Source: Oscillospiraceae bacterium
GTDB taxonomy: Bacteria; Bacillota; Clostridia; Oscillospirales; Oscillospiraceae
Direction of reading: 5' to 3'
DNA: 43,695 nucleotides
NCBI GenBank assembly: GCA_902795195.1
Contig: CADBKF010000002.1
Span: forward strand, 89,638 to 133,332
Each line of letters starts with the position of its first letter. Positions within the stretch are counted from its first letter, which is position 1. Below the pieces are notes generated by a model that saw only the letters and a program-made list of their open reading frames with translations, was not told the origin of the DNA and searched no databases. A program made the position numbers and the translations under genes. Below, one piece after another: positions 1-6,870 of this stretch.

Positions 1-424
1 TTTCCTTCGGAAAATGCATCCTTCGGATGCGCGGACGAGCAAGGCTCGTCCCTACAGTCAATATCGAGTCCTGCGGCATGGTTTATTTCGCGTACGACGG
101 AATAGGTCAAAAAATCAGCCGTGGTATAAAGAATAGGCAATAGGAGAGCGACACAGTTGGTCGTAAAACTCCTATTGCCTATTGCCTTATTCACTATTGC
201 CTCTGCAAGCCCGGGAAAGATTCTTCGTCCCAGCCTCCGCAGAATGACATGTGGGAAGTGCGGTGCCGCAGCCTATGCTGGATGACATGTGGGAAGTGCG
301 GTCCGAACAGGTCAGCAGGCTGCTTTGCAGTCGCGCCTTCGTGTGGTGCCTGACCCCTAGCCCCTGAATCCTGACCCCTTCACTCTCCACTTTCCACTGT
401 CCACTAGCCACTAGCCACTAACCA
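1..424. other. Gene-free repeat-rich stretch
   Basis: I see no convincing gene here. The stretch begins with two small hairpins (about 16-30 and 33-51, the second pairing GGACGAG with CTCGTCC). Tracts with a 7-base period follow: CTATTGC-like units near 125-200, CCTGACC/CCTAGCC-like units near 345-385, and CCACTAG/CCACTAA units near 390-430. A copy of the ATTCTTCG repeat lies at 219-250. Short reading frames across this stretch are low-complexity translations of the repeats. Confidence 0.7.
219..250 (+). repeat. ATTCTTCG-type dispersed repeat, copy 1
   Basis: This begins AGATTCTTCGTC and ends CAGAATGACAT. Related copies lie at 3646-3672 (inverted), 3769-3800 and 42447-42478. All are between genes, and it looks like a small non-coding dispersed repeat. 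Confidence 0.6.
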
Positions 425-730
425 CTAGCCTAACAGCGCCAGGACCTGCTCCTTCTTCATATAGCCGATGCCGGAATTGACCAGCTTGCCGTTCTTGAAG
501 ACCAGCAGGGAAGGGATGCTGTTGATGCCGAAGCGGTAGGCCAGCTCCGGCTCGTCGTCGACGTTGACCTTGCCGACCTTGATGCCGTCGTTCTCCGCGG
601 CGATCTCGGCCACGATGGGCGCGATCATCTTGCAGGGGCCGCACCAGCTGGCCCAGAAGTCCACGAGCACCGGCTTGTCCGAGCCGATGACCTCTGCCTC
701 AAAATTATCCTTTGTCAGTTTGATTTCCAT
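425..730 (-). CDS. trxA: Thioredoxin
   Basis: This is a 101-residue single-domain thioredoxin, a cytoplasmic dithiol-disulfide oxidoreductase. The active-site motif WCGPC is at about residues 29-33, after the usual VDFWA strand. The cis-proline segment (SIPSLLVF) and the closing GxxxKEQV helix are present, and the length is normal for the family. It is the second gene of a two-gene unit, starting 12 bases after an FTR-like iron-sulfur protein, which suggests that its electrons come from ferredoxin through that protein rather than from NADPH. The shared promoter is probably the one at 984-1011. Family assignment is certain; the ferredoxin link is inferred from the neighbour. Confidence 0.97.
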   Translation of the reverse strand: MEIKLTKDNFEAEVIGSDKPVLVDFWASWCGPCKMIAPIVAEIAAENDGIKVGKVNVDDEPELAYRFGINSIPSLLVFKNGKLVNSGIGYMKKEQVLALLG

Positions 731-742
731 GGTAGTTTCTCC

Positions 743-940
743 TTATTTCGATTTGTAGTAGAGCATGCAGTGGCAAAAACCCTCGTAATCGGGGTCCTTG
801 ATCTGGTCACGGAATTCCTTGCACATGCACTTGGTGTCCTCGGTGCGCTCTCTGCGGCAGGGGCAGTAGCCGCCAGTGTGCGCAAGACCCTCCTTGACGG
901 TTTTGACGATTTCCTCGTCGGGATTGTAGGTAATCTTCAT
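743..940 (-). CDS. Ferredoxin:thioredoxin reductase-like catalytic protein
   Basis: This 65-residue protein carries three CxC pairs: CPC at 26-28, CMC at 38-40 and CHC at 56-58. That is the signature of the catalytic beta chain of ferredoxin:thioredoxin reductase, in which four cysteines hold a 4Fe-4S cluster and two form the redox disulfide. It is much shorter than the plant or cyanobacterial chain, and the spacing between the pairs differs (9 then 15 residues; in the plant enzyme, from memory, it is long then short). No gene for the alpha (variable) subunit is nearby. A good ribosome-binding site (AAGGAG) precedes the ATG. Reduction of the adjacent thioredoxin is the likely role; direct electron donors are inferred. 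Confidence 0.85.
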   Translation of the reverse strand: MKITYNPDEEIVKTVKEGLAHTGGYCPCRRERTEDTKCMCKEFRDQIKDPDYEGFCHCMLYYKSK

Positions 941-983
941 ATGTCCCAGCTCCTTTGGAATGAAATCTTAGCTTACTTTGTTT

Positions 984-1011
984 ATTATACCACGCTTTTT
1001 GTGTTTTGCAA
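984..1011 (-). promoter_or_regulatory. Promoter of the FTR-like/trxA unit
   Basis: On the minus strand there is a -35-like TTGCAA (1006-1011) and a perfect TATAAT (984-989) with 16 bases between them, about 45 bases upstream of the FTR-like start codon. Confidence 0.75.
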
Positions 1012-1069
1012 GAATCGCCTTGCACTATTTACACAAAATTCAGAAACGGAATTCATACATTCCGCAGCC

Positions 1070-1098
1070 TTGACACCTTGCCGGAAACAACCTATAAT
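1070..1098 (+). promoter_or_regulatory. Consensus sigma-A-type promoter of the MTA/SAH deaminase
   Basis: A perfect TTGACA (1070-1075) and a perfect TATAAT (1093-1098) are separated by 17 bases, about 48 bases before the GTG start at 1146. It diverges from the promoter at 984-1011. Confidence 0.9.
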
Positions 1099-1145
1099 AA
1101 ATAAAATATACTTCCGGAGCTTCGGAGGAAAGTGAGGTATTTGCC

Positions 1146-2438
1146 GTGAAACAACTGCTGAAGCACTGTGATATCCTGACCCTGGAGCAGGGCGGCTGGC
1201 GCACCTGGAAGAACGCCTATCTTGGCGTCGACGGCGACACGATCTGCTATCTGTCCGAGACCGCGCCGCTTGAGCGCTACGACGAAGAAAAGAACCTCTC
1301 CGGCAAGCTGGTGCTGCCGGGCCTCATCAACTGCCACTGCCACAGCCCCATGGTCTTCTTGCGCGGGCTTGGCTCGGATCTGAACCTGCAGGACTGGCTC
1401 TTTCAGTATATTTTCCCCACCGAGGCCAAGTGGACCGACGCCGGCGTGCGCGCAGCGAGCGAGCTGTCGCTGCTGGAAATGATCGCCTGCGGCATTACGA
1501 GCTTTTCCGACATGTACTACCACTGCGACGAGATCGTGGGCGCCGCGATCGAAGCCGGCATCAAGCTCAACGTCTGCCGCTCCACGCAGGGCCGGCCCGA
1601 TCTGCCCTTTGCGGAAAACACCGACTGTAAGGAGGGCGTCGCCCTCTTTGACCGCTGGGACGGCGCGGCAAACGGCCGGATCAAGGTCGATCTGTGCATC
1701 CACGCCGAGTACACCAACACCCCTGACACCATGCGCGCCTATGCCGCCGTCTGTAAGGAAAAGGGCACCCGCCTGCACCTGCACCTGTCCGAGACCCGCT
1801 CGGAGCAGGAGGCCTGCATCCAAAAATACGGCATGACCCCGGCCTTTTTGATGGACAGCCTCGGCGTGTTCGACAATCCCGTGCTGGCGGCCCACTGCGT
1901 CTGGGTCACAGACGAGGACATCGAGCTCATGAAGGCAAGAGGCGTCAGCCCTGTGCACTGCCCGTCGAGCAATATGAAGATCGGCAGCGGCTTTGCCCCG
2001 GTGCAGAAGATGCTCGACCGCGGGCTCAACGTCACGCTCGGCACCGACGGCGCCGCCTCCAACAACAACCTCAACATGTTCGAGGAGCTGCACCTGGCCG
2101 CCATCATCCACAACGGCTACCTGAACGACCCCACGGTCATGAAGCCGGCAGACCTGCTGAAAATGGCTACGGTCAACGGCGCGAAGGCCCAGGGCAGAGG
2201 CGACACGGGCGAGCTGCGCGTGGGCAAAAAGGCCGACCTCATTGCGATCGATTTCGACAAGCCGCACCTTATTCCGGCGCTGGACTATCCGGCCATGCTG
2301 GCCTATGCCGTGCAGGACAGCGACGTGTGCCTGAACATGGTCGACGGCCGCATCCTCTATGAAAACGGCGAGTACAAGACCCTTGACGCCGAGAAAATCA
2401 AGGCAACCGCCCGCACCGCGCTGGAGGCGCTCTATTGA
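1146..2438 (+). CDS. mtaD: 5-methylthioadenosine/S-adenosylhomocysteine deaminase
   Basis: This is a 430-residue metal-dependent amidohydrolase that would deaminate methylthioadenosine and S-adenosylhomocysteine to inosine derivatives. The zinc ligands are visible: HCH at 64-66, the HLHLSET block (H213, E216), the AAHCV histidine (H250) and the catalytic aspartate in LGTDGAASNNNLN (D301). The C-terminal ADLIAID strand typical of the fold is present. The start is taken as GTG at 1146 because GGAGG and GAGG motifs stand just upstream and no better start exists. Its stop overlaps the ATG of the next gene, so the two are translationally coupled, and both point to salvage of the methylthioadenosine made by SAM-using enzymes. 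A related nucleoside or guanine deaminase is less likely. Confidence 0.88.
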   Translation: MKQLLKHCDILTLEQGGWRTWKNAYLGVDGDTICYLSETAPLERYDEEKNLSGKLVLPGLINCHCHSPMVFLRGLGSDLNLQDWLFQYIFPTEAKWTDAGVRAASELSLLEMIACGITSFSDMYYHCDEIVGAAIEAGIKLNVCRSTQGRPDLPFAENTDCKEGVALFDRWDGAANGRIKVDLCIHAEYTNTPDTMRAYAAVCKEKGTRLHLHLSETRSEQEACIQKYGMTPAFLMDSLGVFDNPVLAAHCVWVTDEDIELMKARGVSPVHCPSSNMKIGSGFAPVQKMLDRGLNVTLGTDGAASNNNLNMFEELHLAAIIHNGYLNDPTVMKPADLLKMATVNGAKAQGRGDTGELRVGKKADLIAIDFDKPHLIPALDYPAMLAYAVQDSDVCLNMVDGRILYENGEYKTLDAEKIKATARTALEALY

Positions 2439-3502
2439 TGGCGCGCGCGGATCAGGACCTGGCCTTCATGCTGCGATATGAGAATATCGCGTGGTATGAG
2501 GACGGAGAGGTGCGCATCCTGGACCGGCGCATCTACCCGCGGGAGGTCCGCTTTGTCCATTGTAAAACCCACGTGGAGGTCGCGCAGGCCATCACCGACA
2601 TGGTGACGCAGAGCTGCGGGCCCTTTACGGCCGCCTCCGCCGGCATGGCGCTGGCCGCCTGGGAGTGCCGGGACCGGTCGAAGGAAGGACAGTGGGCCTT
2701 TTTGCAGCAGGCCGCCGAGACGATCTCCCACGCAAGGCCCACCACGGTTGCCCGGATGCAGCGCATCACCGGCGGCTGCCTGGCTGCGGCCAGAGAGGCC
2801 CTGGACCGGGGCGAGGCCGTGGATCAGGCCATCGTGCGGCATCTGATCGCCGCAAACGACCGGCGCTACAACAAGGTTTCACAGATGGCGGGCTACCTTG
2901 TGGACATGTTTCCCCAGGGCGGCAAGGTCATGACCCAGTGCTTCGGTGAGACCATCGTGGGCATGATGCTGCGCGAGTGCAAGCGGCGGGGGAATCCGAT
3001 CAAGCTCTTCTGCCCGGAGACCCGGCCCTATTTCCAGGGCGCGCGCCTCACCGCCACGGTCTGCAGCGAGATGGGCTTTGACACCACGGTCATCACCGAC
3101 AATATGCCGGCGTTTGTCATGCAGCGCGAGGGGATCGACGTCTTCACCTGCGCGGCGGACGCCATCTGCCTTGACGGCTACGTGGTCAACAAGGTCGGCA
3201 CCTTCCAGATCGCGATCGCGGCCAAGTACATGGGCATCCCGTTTTTCGTCAGCGGCGTACCCGACCAGGGCCATCCGACAAAGGACACCATCCATGTGGA
3301 GCTGCGCGACCCGGCGTTTGTGCTGCAGGCCATGGGCGTGCGCACGGCAGCCGATGGGGTCAAGGGCTATTATCCGTCCTTCGACGTCACCCCGCCCAGC
3401 CTCATCTCCGGCGTCGTGACCGACCGCGGCATCTATTCCCCCTACGACCTGCCGCGATACCTTGACGGCGCCGATCTGGGGGAATTTGAGATGGTGGTGT
3501 GA
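2438..3502 (+). CDS. MtnA/eIF2B-family sugar-phosphate isomerase-like protein
   Basis: This 354-residue protein belongs to the fold shared by methylthioribose-1-phosphate isomerase (MtnA), ribose-1,5-bisphosphate isomerase and eIF2B-alpha. Family blocks are clear: TQC at 166-168 (matching the MtnA catalytic Cys), the ETRPYFQGARLTA segment, the ITDNMPAFVM segment, and CAADAICLDGYVVNKVGTF at about 238-256. In MtnA the last block contains an Asp at the position that is Tyr248 here, with an Asp two residues earlier, so the exact reaction is uncertain. The ATG overlaps the deaminase stop; a TTG one codon upstream is possible. The context suggests methylthio-nucleoside salvage, perhaps acting on an inosine-derived sugar phosphate, but the substrate is inferred. 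Confidence 0.75.
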   Translation: MARADQDLAFMLRYENIAWYEDGEVRILDRRIYPREVRFVHCKTHVEVAQAITDMVTQSCGPFTAASAGMALAAWECRDRSKEGQWAFLQQAAETISHARPTTVARMQRITGGCLAAAREALDRGEAVDQAIVRHLIAANDRRYNKVSQMAGYLVDMFPQGGKVMTQCFGETIVGMMLRECKRRGNPIKLFCPETRPYFQGARLTATVCSEMGFDTTVITDNMPAFVMQREGIDVFTCAADAICLDGYVVNKVGTFQIAIAAKYMGIPFFVSGVPDQGHPTKDTIHVELRDPAFVLQAMGVRTAADGVKGYYPSFDVTPPSLISGVVTDRGIYSPYDLPRYLDGADLGEFEMVV

Positions 3503-3645
3503 GAGAAGGCAATAGGGAATTAGGCAATAGGCAATAGGAGTTTGAGACCAGGAGCGAGGAGTGAGTGGAAAGTTGACAGTTGACAGTGGAAAGTGGAAAG
3601 TGGAAAGTGGAAAGTGGAAAGTGATCCTGCCATTGTCCGTCATGT

Positions 3646-3672
3646 CATTCTGAGCGCAGCGAAGAATCTAAA
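3646..3672 (-). repeat. ATTCTTCG-type dispersed repeat, copy 2 (inverted)
   Basis: The copy reads TCATTCTGAGCGCAGCGAAG and continues to AATCT, the reverse complement of the copies at 219 and 3769. With the copy at 3769-3800 it forms an inverted pair about 100 bases apart. Confidence 0.55.
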
Positions 3673-3768
3673 GAGCACCCGAAAAATAATAGGCAACAGG
3701 AGAACGATGCAGCCGGTCGTGAAACTTCTGTTGTCGATTGCCTTATAGATTACGAATGCCTCTTTCAA

Positions 3769-3800
3769 GATTCTTCGTCGCAGGCTCCTCAGAATGACAT
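3769..3800 (+). repeat. ATTCTTCG-type dispersed repeat, copy 3
   Basis: This begins AGATTCTTCGTCGCAGGCTC and ends CAGAATGACAT. It is nearly identical to the copy at 219-250 and is in inverted orientation to the copy at 3646-3672. Confidence 0.6.
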
Positions 3801-4050
3801 ATATGGGGCATCTGTCCACTGCCCACGCGCTTCTCCGGACAAGCAAGGCTTGTCCCTACAGGCATTACTCCTCGTTCCTCACTCCTCACTCCTCACTTCC
3901 ATCCCCTGATCCCTAATCCCTGCTCCTGACCCCTAGCCCCTGGCCCCTGAATCCTGAATTCGACACCCAACACACCACATATAGCGTCTGCTTCGTCGAA
4001 TCTCCACAAATAAATTGGTGTTTTTTCTGTGAAAATCTCTATAAACGCTA

Positions 4051-4078
4051 TTTACAAATGAATTATTTGTGCTATAAT
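4051..4078 (+). promoter_or_regulatory. Promoter of the secreted anchored protein
   Basis: TTTACA (4051-4056) and a perfect TATAAT (4073-4078) are separated by 16 bases. The gene starts 44 bases downstream, with an AGGAGG ribosome-binding site. Confidence 0.8.
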
Positions 4079-4121
4079 TAACTCTGTAAACTTGTTTGCA
4101 CTTGAATAGGAGGAATTTGAC

Positions 4122-4673
4122 ATGAAACGGATTCTTGCGATTGCGCTTGCAATTCTCATGCTGGCCGGTCTCGCTACCGCGGCCTTTGCGGATGATGCGA
4201 CGACCGAAACCCAGGACCCGAACGGCCTGAGCGCCGTCGGCAATGTCAAGTATTTGGTCGAAGTCAATCTGGATCTCGCTGGCAGCATCAAGCTCCAGGA
4301 GAAAGCCGAAGTCAATGAAGGCGAGAGCTACACGATCGTTGCGCCCGATGTTGCGGGTTACACCTTCGTGAAGATCATCGTCGACGGCGAGTTCGAGGAA
4401 GCGTCCCGTCAGACGAAGGAGTACACTTCCAAGAGCGTAACCATCACCCCCACCGGTGATGTGAACGTCATCATTGAGTACGTCAAGAACGCGACCAACA
4501 ATGGCCCTGCCCAGCCTGCTGATCTCGGCGGCGACAACGCGGCTGCACCCGCGGGCCCTGTCGACAACAGCAACACCTCTCCGGACACCGGCGTGAACTT
4601 TGCACTGATCGCCCTTGTCATGATGATGAGCGTCTGCGGCATCGCTGTTGCAACGAAGAAGCTCTTCGAGTAA
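4122..4673 (+). CDS. Secreted protein with sortase-like C-terminal anchor
   Basis: This is a 183-residue exported protein. Residues 1-24 form a signal peptide (MKR, a hydrophobic core, cleavage after AFA). The middle, about 35-122, is a small beta-rich domain with the pattern seen in bacterial surface repeats (EVNEGESYTIVAPDVAGYTF). A Pro/Ala/Asn-rich linker leads to SPDTG at about 152, then a membrane segment (FALIALVMMMSVCGIAVA) and a short KKLFE tail. This is the layout of an LPxTG-type sortase substrate, although the first residue is Ser rather than Leu and the tail is weakly basic. It has its own promoter and terminator and so is a single-gene unit. The function is unknown; an ordinary C-terminally membrane-anchored protein is the alternative. 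Confidence 0.7.
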   Translation: MKRILAIALAILMLAGLATAAFADDATTETQDPNGLSAVGNVKYLVEVNLDLAGSIKLQEKAEVNEGESYTIVAPDVAGYTFVKIIVDGEFEEASRQTKEYTSKSVTITPTGDVNVIIEYVKNATNNGPAQPADLGGDNAAAPAGPVDNSNTSPDTGVNFALIALVMMMSVCGIAVATKKLFE

Positions 4674-4683
4674 GCAAACAAAG

Positions 4684-4715
4684 AAAAAGGGCCGGAGATG
4701 CCTCCGGCCTTTTTC
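4684..4715. terminator. Bidirectional intrinsic terminator
   Basis: GGCCGGAG pairs with CTCCGGCC, with an A-run before and a T-run after the stem, 10 bases after the secreted-protein stop codon. Confidence 0.9.
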
Positions 4716-4769
4716 TTTTGGCTCTCACGCTGCGCCCGCTCCGGGCGCGCAAAGCATAATGGAGTATCT

Positions 4770-5222
4770 ATGAAGGAAGTAACAATTTATACCGACGGCG
4801 CCTGCAGCGGCAACCCCGGGCCCGGCGGCTGGGGTGCGATCCTGGAATACCGCGGGCACGAAAAGGAGCTCTCCGGCGGCGCGGCGGAGACCACCAACAA
4901 CCGTATGGAGCTGACCGGCGTGATCCGCGCGCTCGAGCAGCTCAAGGAGCCCTGCCGGGTGTGCCTGTATTCCGATTCCAAATACGTGATCGACGCGCTC
5001 TCGCTCGGCTGGGCCGTGCGCTGGCGCGCCAACGGCTGGCGCAAGGCCGACAAGAAGCCCGCACTCAACGTCGATCTGTGGGAGCAGCTGCTGGCCCTGA
5101 CGGCACAGCACGAGATGGAGTACCACTGGGTCAAGGGCCACGCAGAAAACCCGAAAAACAACCGCTGCGACGAGCTGGCCGTGGCCGAAAGCCGGAAGTT
5201 TTTGACTGGCAGCAGCAATTAG
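4770..5222 (+). CDS. rnhA: Ribonuclease HI
   Basis: This is a 150-residue RNase HI that degrades the RNA strand of RNA-DNA hybrids. The catalytic carboxylates are present: D9 in [17 protein letters not shown]47 in NNRMEL, D69 in YSDSKYV and D134 in NNRCDELA, with the loop histidine H124 in [11 protein letters not shown]. The basic handle ([14 protein letters not shown]) between the third strand and the last helix is the one seen in E. coli-type enzymes. The ATG at 4770 is preferred over an in-frame start at 4698, because it has GGAG six bases upstream and the upstream extension would run through the preceding terminator. birA follows 17 bases later. Confidence 0.96.
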   Translation: MKEVTIYTDGACSGNPGPGGWGAILEYRGHEKELSGGAAETTNNRMELTGVIRALEQLKEPCRVCLYSDSKYVIDALSLGWAVRWRANGWRKADKKPALNVDLWEQLLALTAQHEMEYHWVKGHAENPKNNRCDELAVAESRKFLTGSSN

Positions 5223-5239
5223 AGCATTGAGGTGAAATC

Positions 5240-6199
5240 ATGGAACAGGCGGATGTGTTGGCATTTTTGCAGCCGGGGCAGGAGGTCTCGGGTGCGATGA
5301 TCGCGCAGCAGCTGGGCGTCACGCGGGCTGCGGTTGCCAAGGCCGTGAGCCAGCTTCGGCTGGAGGGCTACGAGATCGAGGCCTCGCCCCGGCGGGGCTA
5401 CTGTCTGCGCGCGATGCCGGACCGGCTCTCCACCGGCGGCATCCGGGCGCTGCTGGCAGAGCATCCCTGGCAGGCGCGCGTGCGCGCGCTGCAGACGGTG
5501 GACTCCACCAATCTCCAGCTCAAGCGCGAGGCGGCCGACGGCGCCCAGGAGGGCACGGTTTTGGTGGCCGAGCAGCAGACGGCCGGGCGCGGCCGGATGG
5601 GCCGGAGCTTTGTGTCGGCATCCGGTGTCGGCATCTACATGTCGGTCCTGCTGCGGCCGGACTGCACGCCCGACCGGCTCATGACCCTGACCGCGCAGGC
5701 CGCCGTTGCGGTGCGGCAGGCGATTGCTGCCGTCTGCGGCACGGCGCCCGACATCAAGTGGGTCAACGACCTGCTGATCAGCGGGAAAAAGATCTGCGGC
5801 ATTCTGACCGAGCTCTCCGTGGAGGCCGAAAGCGGGCGCGTGGGCTATGCCGTGGTCGGCGTGGGCGTCAACTGCAACCAGCCGAGCGAAGCCTTTCCGC
5901 CGGAGCTGCGCTCGATTGCGGGCTCCATCTACAGCCAGACCGGCGCCCGCGTGGACCGCAGCCGCCTGGCCGCCGAGATGATCCGAAGGCTGTCGCTGCT
6001 GCCGGCACTTTCATGGCGGGAGGAATACCGCGCGGCCTGCGTGACCCTGGGGAAAGACGTCGAAATCCTCCGCCCCGGAAAGCCCGCCTGCGCAGCCTAT
6101 GCCCTCGAAATCGGCGAATCGGCCGAGCTGATCGTGCGCCTCCCCGACGGCACCCGGAGCGCAGTGAATTCCGGTGAGGTCTCAGTGAGGACGGATTAG
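5240..6199 (+). CDS. birA: Biotin-protein ligase with DNA-binding domain (BirA)
   Basis: This 319-residue bifunctional protein attaches biotin to carrier domains and probably represses biotin genes. Residues 1-60 form a winged helix (SGAMIAQQLGVTRAAVAKAVSQL). The ligase domain follows with the biotinyl-AMP loop GRGRMGRSF at about 113-121, the KWVNDLL motif and the KICGILTEL motif, then a small SH3-like C-terminal domain. Length is normal for the family. It follows rnhA closely and probably shares its transcript. No biotin operator or biotin gene is visible in the window, so the repressor role is known from the family, not shown here. Confidence 0.94.
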   Translation: MEQADVLAFLQPGQEVSGAMIAQQLGVTRAAVAKAVSQLRLEGYEIEASPRRGYCLRAMPDRLSTGGIRALLAEHPWQARVRALQTVDSTNLQLKREAADGAQEGTVLVAEQQTAGRGRMGRSFVSASGVGIYMSVLLRPDCTPDRLMTLTAQAAVAVRQAIAAVCGTAPDIKWVNDLLISGKKICGILTELSVEAESGRVGYAVVGVGVNCNQPSEAFPPELRSIAGSIYSQTGARVDRSRLAAEMIRRLSLLPALSWREEYRAACVTLGKDVEILRPGKPACAAYALEIGESAELIVRLPDGTRSAVNSGEVSVRTD

Positions 6200-6267
6200 T
6201 GGTCAATGGTTAGTGGTTAGTGGCTAGTGAAAGCGGGCGCGGGGATAGAACACCAGTCAAATCAATC
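6200..6267. repeat. Short 7-base-period tract
   Basis: After the birA stop codon, near 6205-6230, comes a degenerate tract built from TTAGTGG/CTAGTGA-like 7-mers. It is the same type of tract as at 390-430, read on the other strand. Confidence 0.5.
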
Positions 6268-6349
6268 CGTAGTGGCCGATGCCCACATCGGCCATAAAGG
6301 TGCGATGTGCGACCGGGCATTATGGCCGATGTGGGCATCGGCCACTACG
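6268..6349. repeat. Double-hairpin palindromic element, copy A
   Basis: The 82-base element begins CGTAGTGGCCGATGCCCACA and ends with the reverse complement of that arm, with a 26-28 base centre between the arms. Each arm is itself a hairpin (TGGCCGATG against CATCGGCCA with a 4-base loop). The arms are the same in the copies at 17972, 23528, 23837 and 41199; the centre differs. Confidence 0.9.
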
Positions 6350-6356
6350 AGGGGAA

Positions 6357-6399
6357 CGGATTGCCACACCAGTGACTAGGTCACTGGTTCGCAATGATG
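6357..6399. repeat. CCAGTGAC palindromic repeat, copy 1
   Basis: An inverted repeat pairs ACCAGTGAC with GTCACTGGT and is flanked by GGATTGCCAC and TTCGCAATGA. The same unit occurs at 29774-29814 and 42487-42530, always between genes. It resembles a REP-type element. Confidence 0.75.
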
Positions 6400-6460
6400 G
6401 GACCGGGACTGTACCCGTTTCAACCAACTGCACAACGCCCTTTAGTTTTTTGACATGCTG

Positions 6461-6498
6461 AAAAACCCGCTGCCCGGATGATCGGGCAGCGGGTTTTT
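6461..6498. terminator. Intrinsic terminator of the membrane coiled-coil gene
   Basis: CCCGCTGCCCG pairs with CGGGCAGCGGG around a 6-base loop, with an A-run on the left and a T-run on the right. It serves the minus-strand gene ending at 6511 and could also stop plus-strand transcripts from birA. Confidence 0.9.
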
Positions 6499-6510
6499 AT
6501 CGAACAAGAT

Positions 6511-6840
6511 TTATTCAGCGGGTGCTGTGGGGACGTCCTCGGGCTCGACATCGGCGTAGTCCTTGAACTCCTCGATGATGGCCTCGGCCTTTTCCTTGGC
6601 GGCCTCGGCGGCCTGCTCGGCGTCCTCCTGGACTTCCTCAACAAAATCCTCTACGGTCTCCTCGGCCTTCTCAATGGCGGCCTCAACGGAGCCCTCCAGA
6701 TCGCTGGTGTCCTCCGCGCCGCGGTTGCAGCGGTATTTCTCCAGCAGGGCTTTGATCTTGTCGCGGAATACGAACAGAAGCGCGGCGATGGCGGCGATCG
6801 CGCCGATAATGGCAAGAACCTTGGTGATGGTCTTCTTCAT
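6511..6840 (-). CDS. Small membrane-anchored acidic coiled-coil protein
   Basis: I do not recognise a named family. The 109-residue protein has a lysine-bearing N-terminus and one hydrophobic segment at about 6-25 (VLAIIGAIAAIAALLFVF). A basic stretch (RDKIKALLEKYRCNR) follows, then a long, very acidic Ala/Glu helix at about 47-95 with heptad-like spacing, ending in a Pro-rich tail. This resembles YtxH-type small membrane proteins in layout only. It is a single-gene unit with a good ribosome-binding site (GGAGG), its own terminator, and a promoter at 7019-7047. A MITE-like element sits between that promoter and the start codon, so the mRNA leader should be long and structured. Confidence 0.75.
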   Translation of the reverse strand: MKKTITKVLAIIGAIAAIAALLFVFRDKIKALLEKYRCNRGAEDTSDLEGSVEAAIEKAEETVEDFVEEVQEDAEQAAEAAKEKAEAIIEEFKDYADVEPEDVPTAPAE

Positions 6841-6870
6841 AAAGAACAGCCTCCTACTGCTTTTTTGTTT

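Larger units (their letters stand above)
3503..4050. other. Gene-free repeat-rich stretch
   Basis: No gene is supported. The stretch holds 7-base-period tracts (GTGGAAA units near 3575-3625, CCTCACT units near 3872-3900, CCTGATC/CCTGACC units near 3903-3957). It also holds two ATTCTTCG-type repeats in opposite orientations (3646-3672 and 3769-3800) and a small hairpin near 3837-3857 that pairs GGACAAG with CTTGTCC. Confidence 0.7.

Noticed and set aside
1092-2267. Long minus-strand frame opposite the deaminase
   Set aside because: It is a GC-rich shadow of mtaD with low-complexity His/Val/Ala composition and no domain motifs.
6268-6349. CRISPR array made of palindromic repeats
   Set aside because: The copies are scattered over the window, not regularly spaced, and there are no cas genes.
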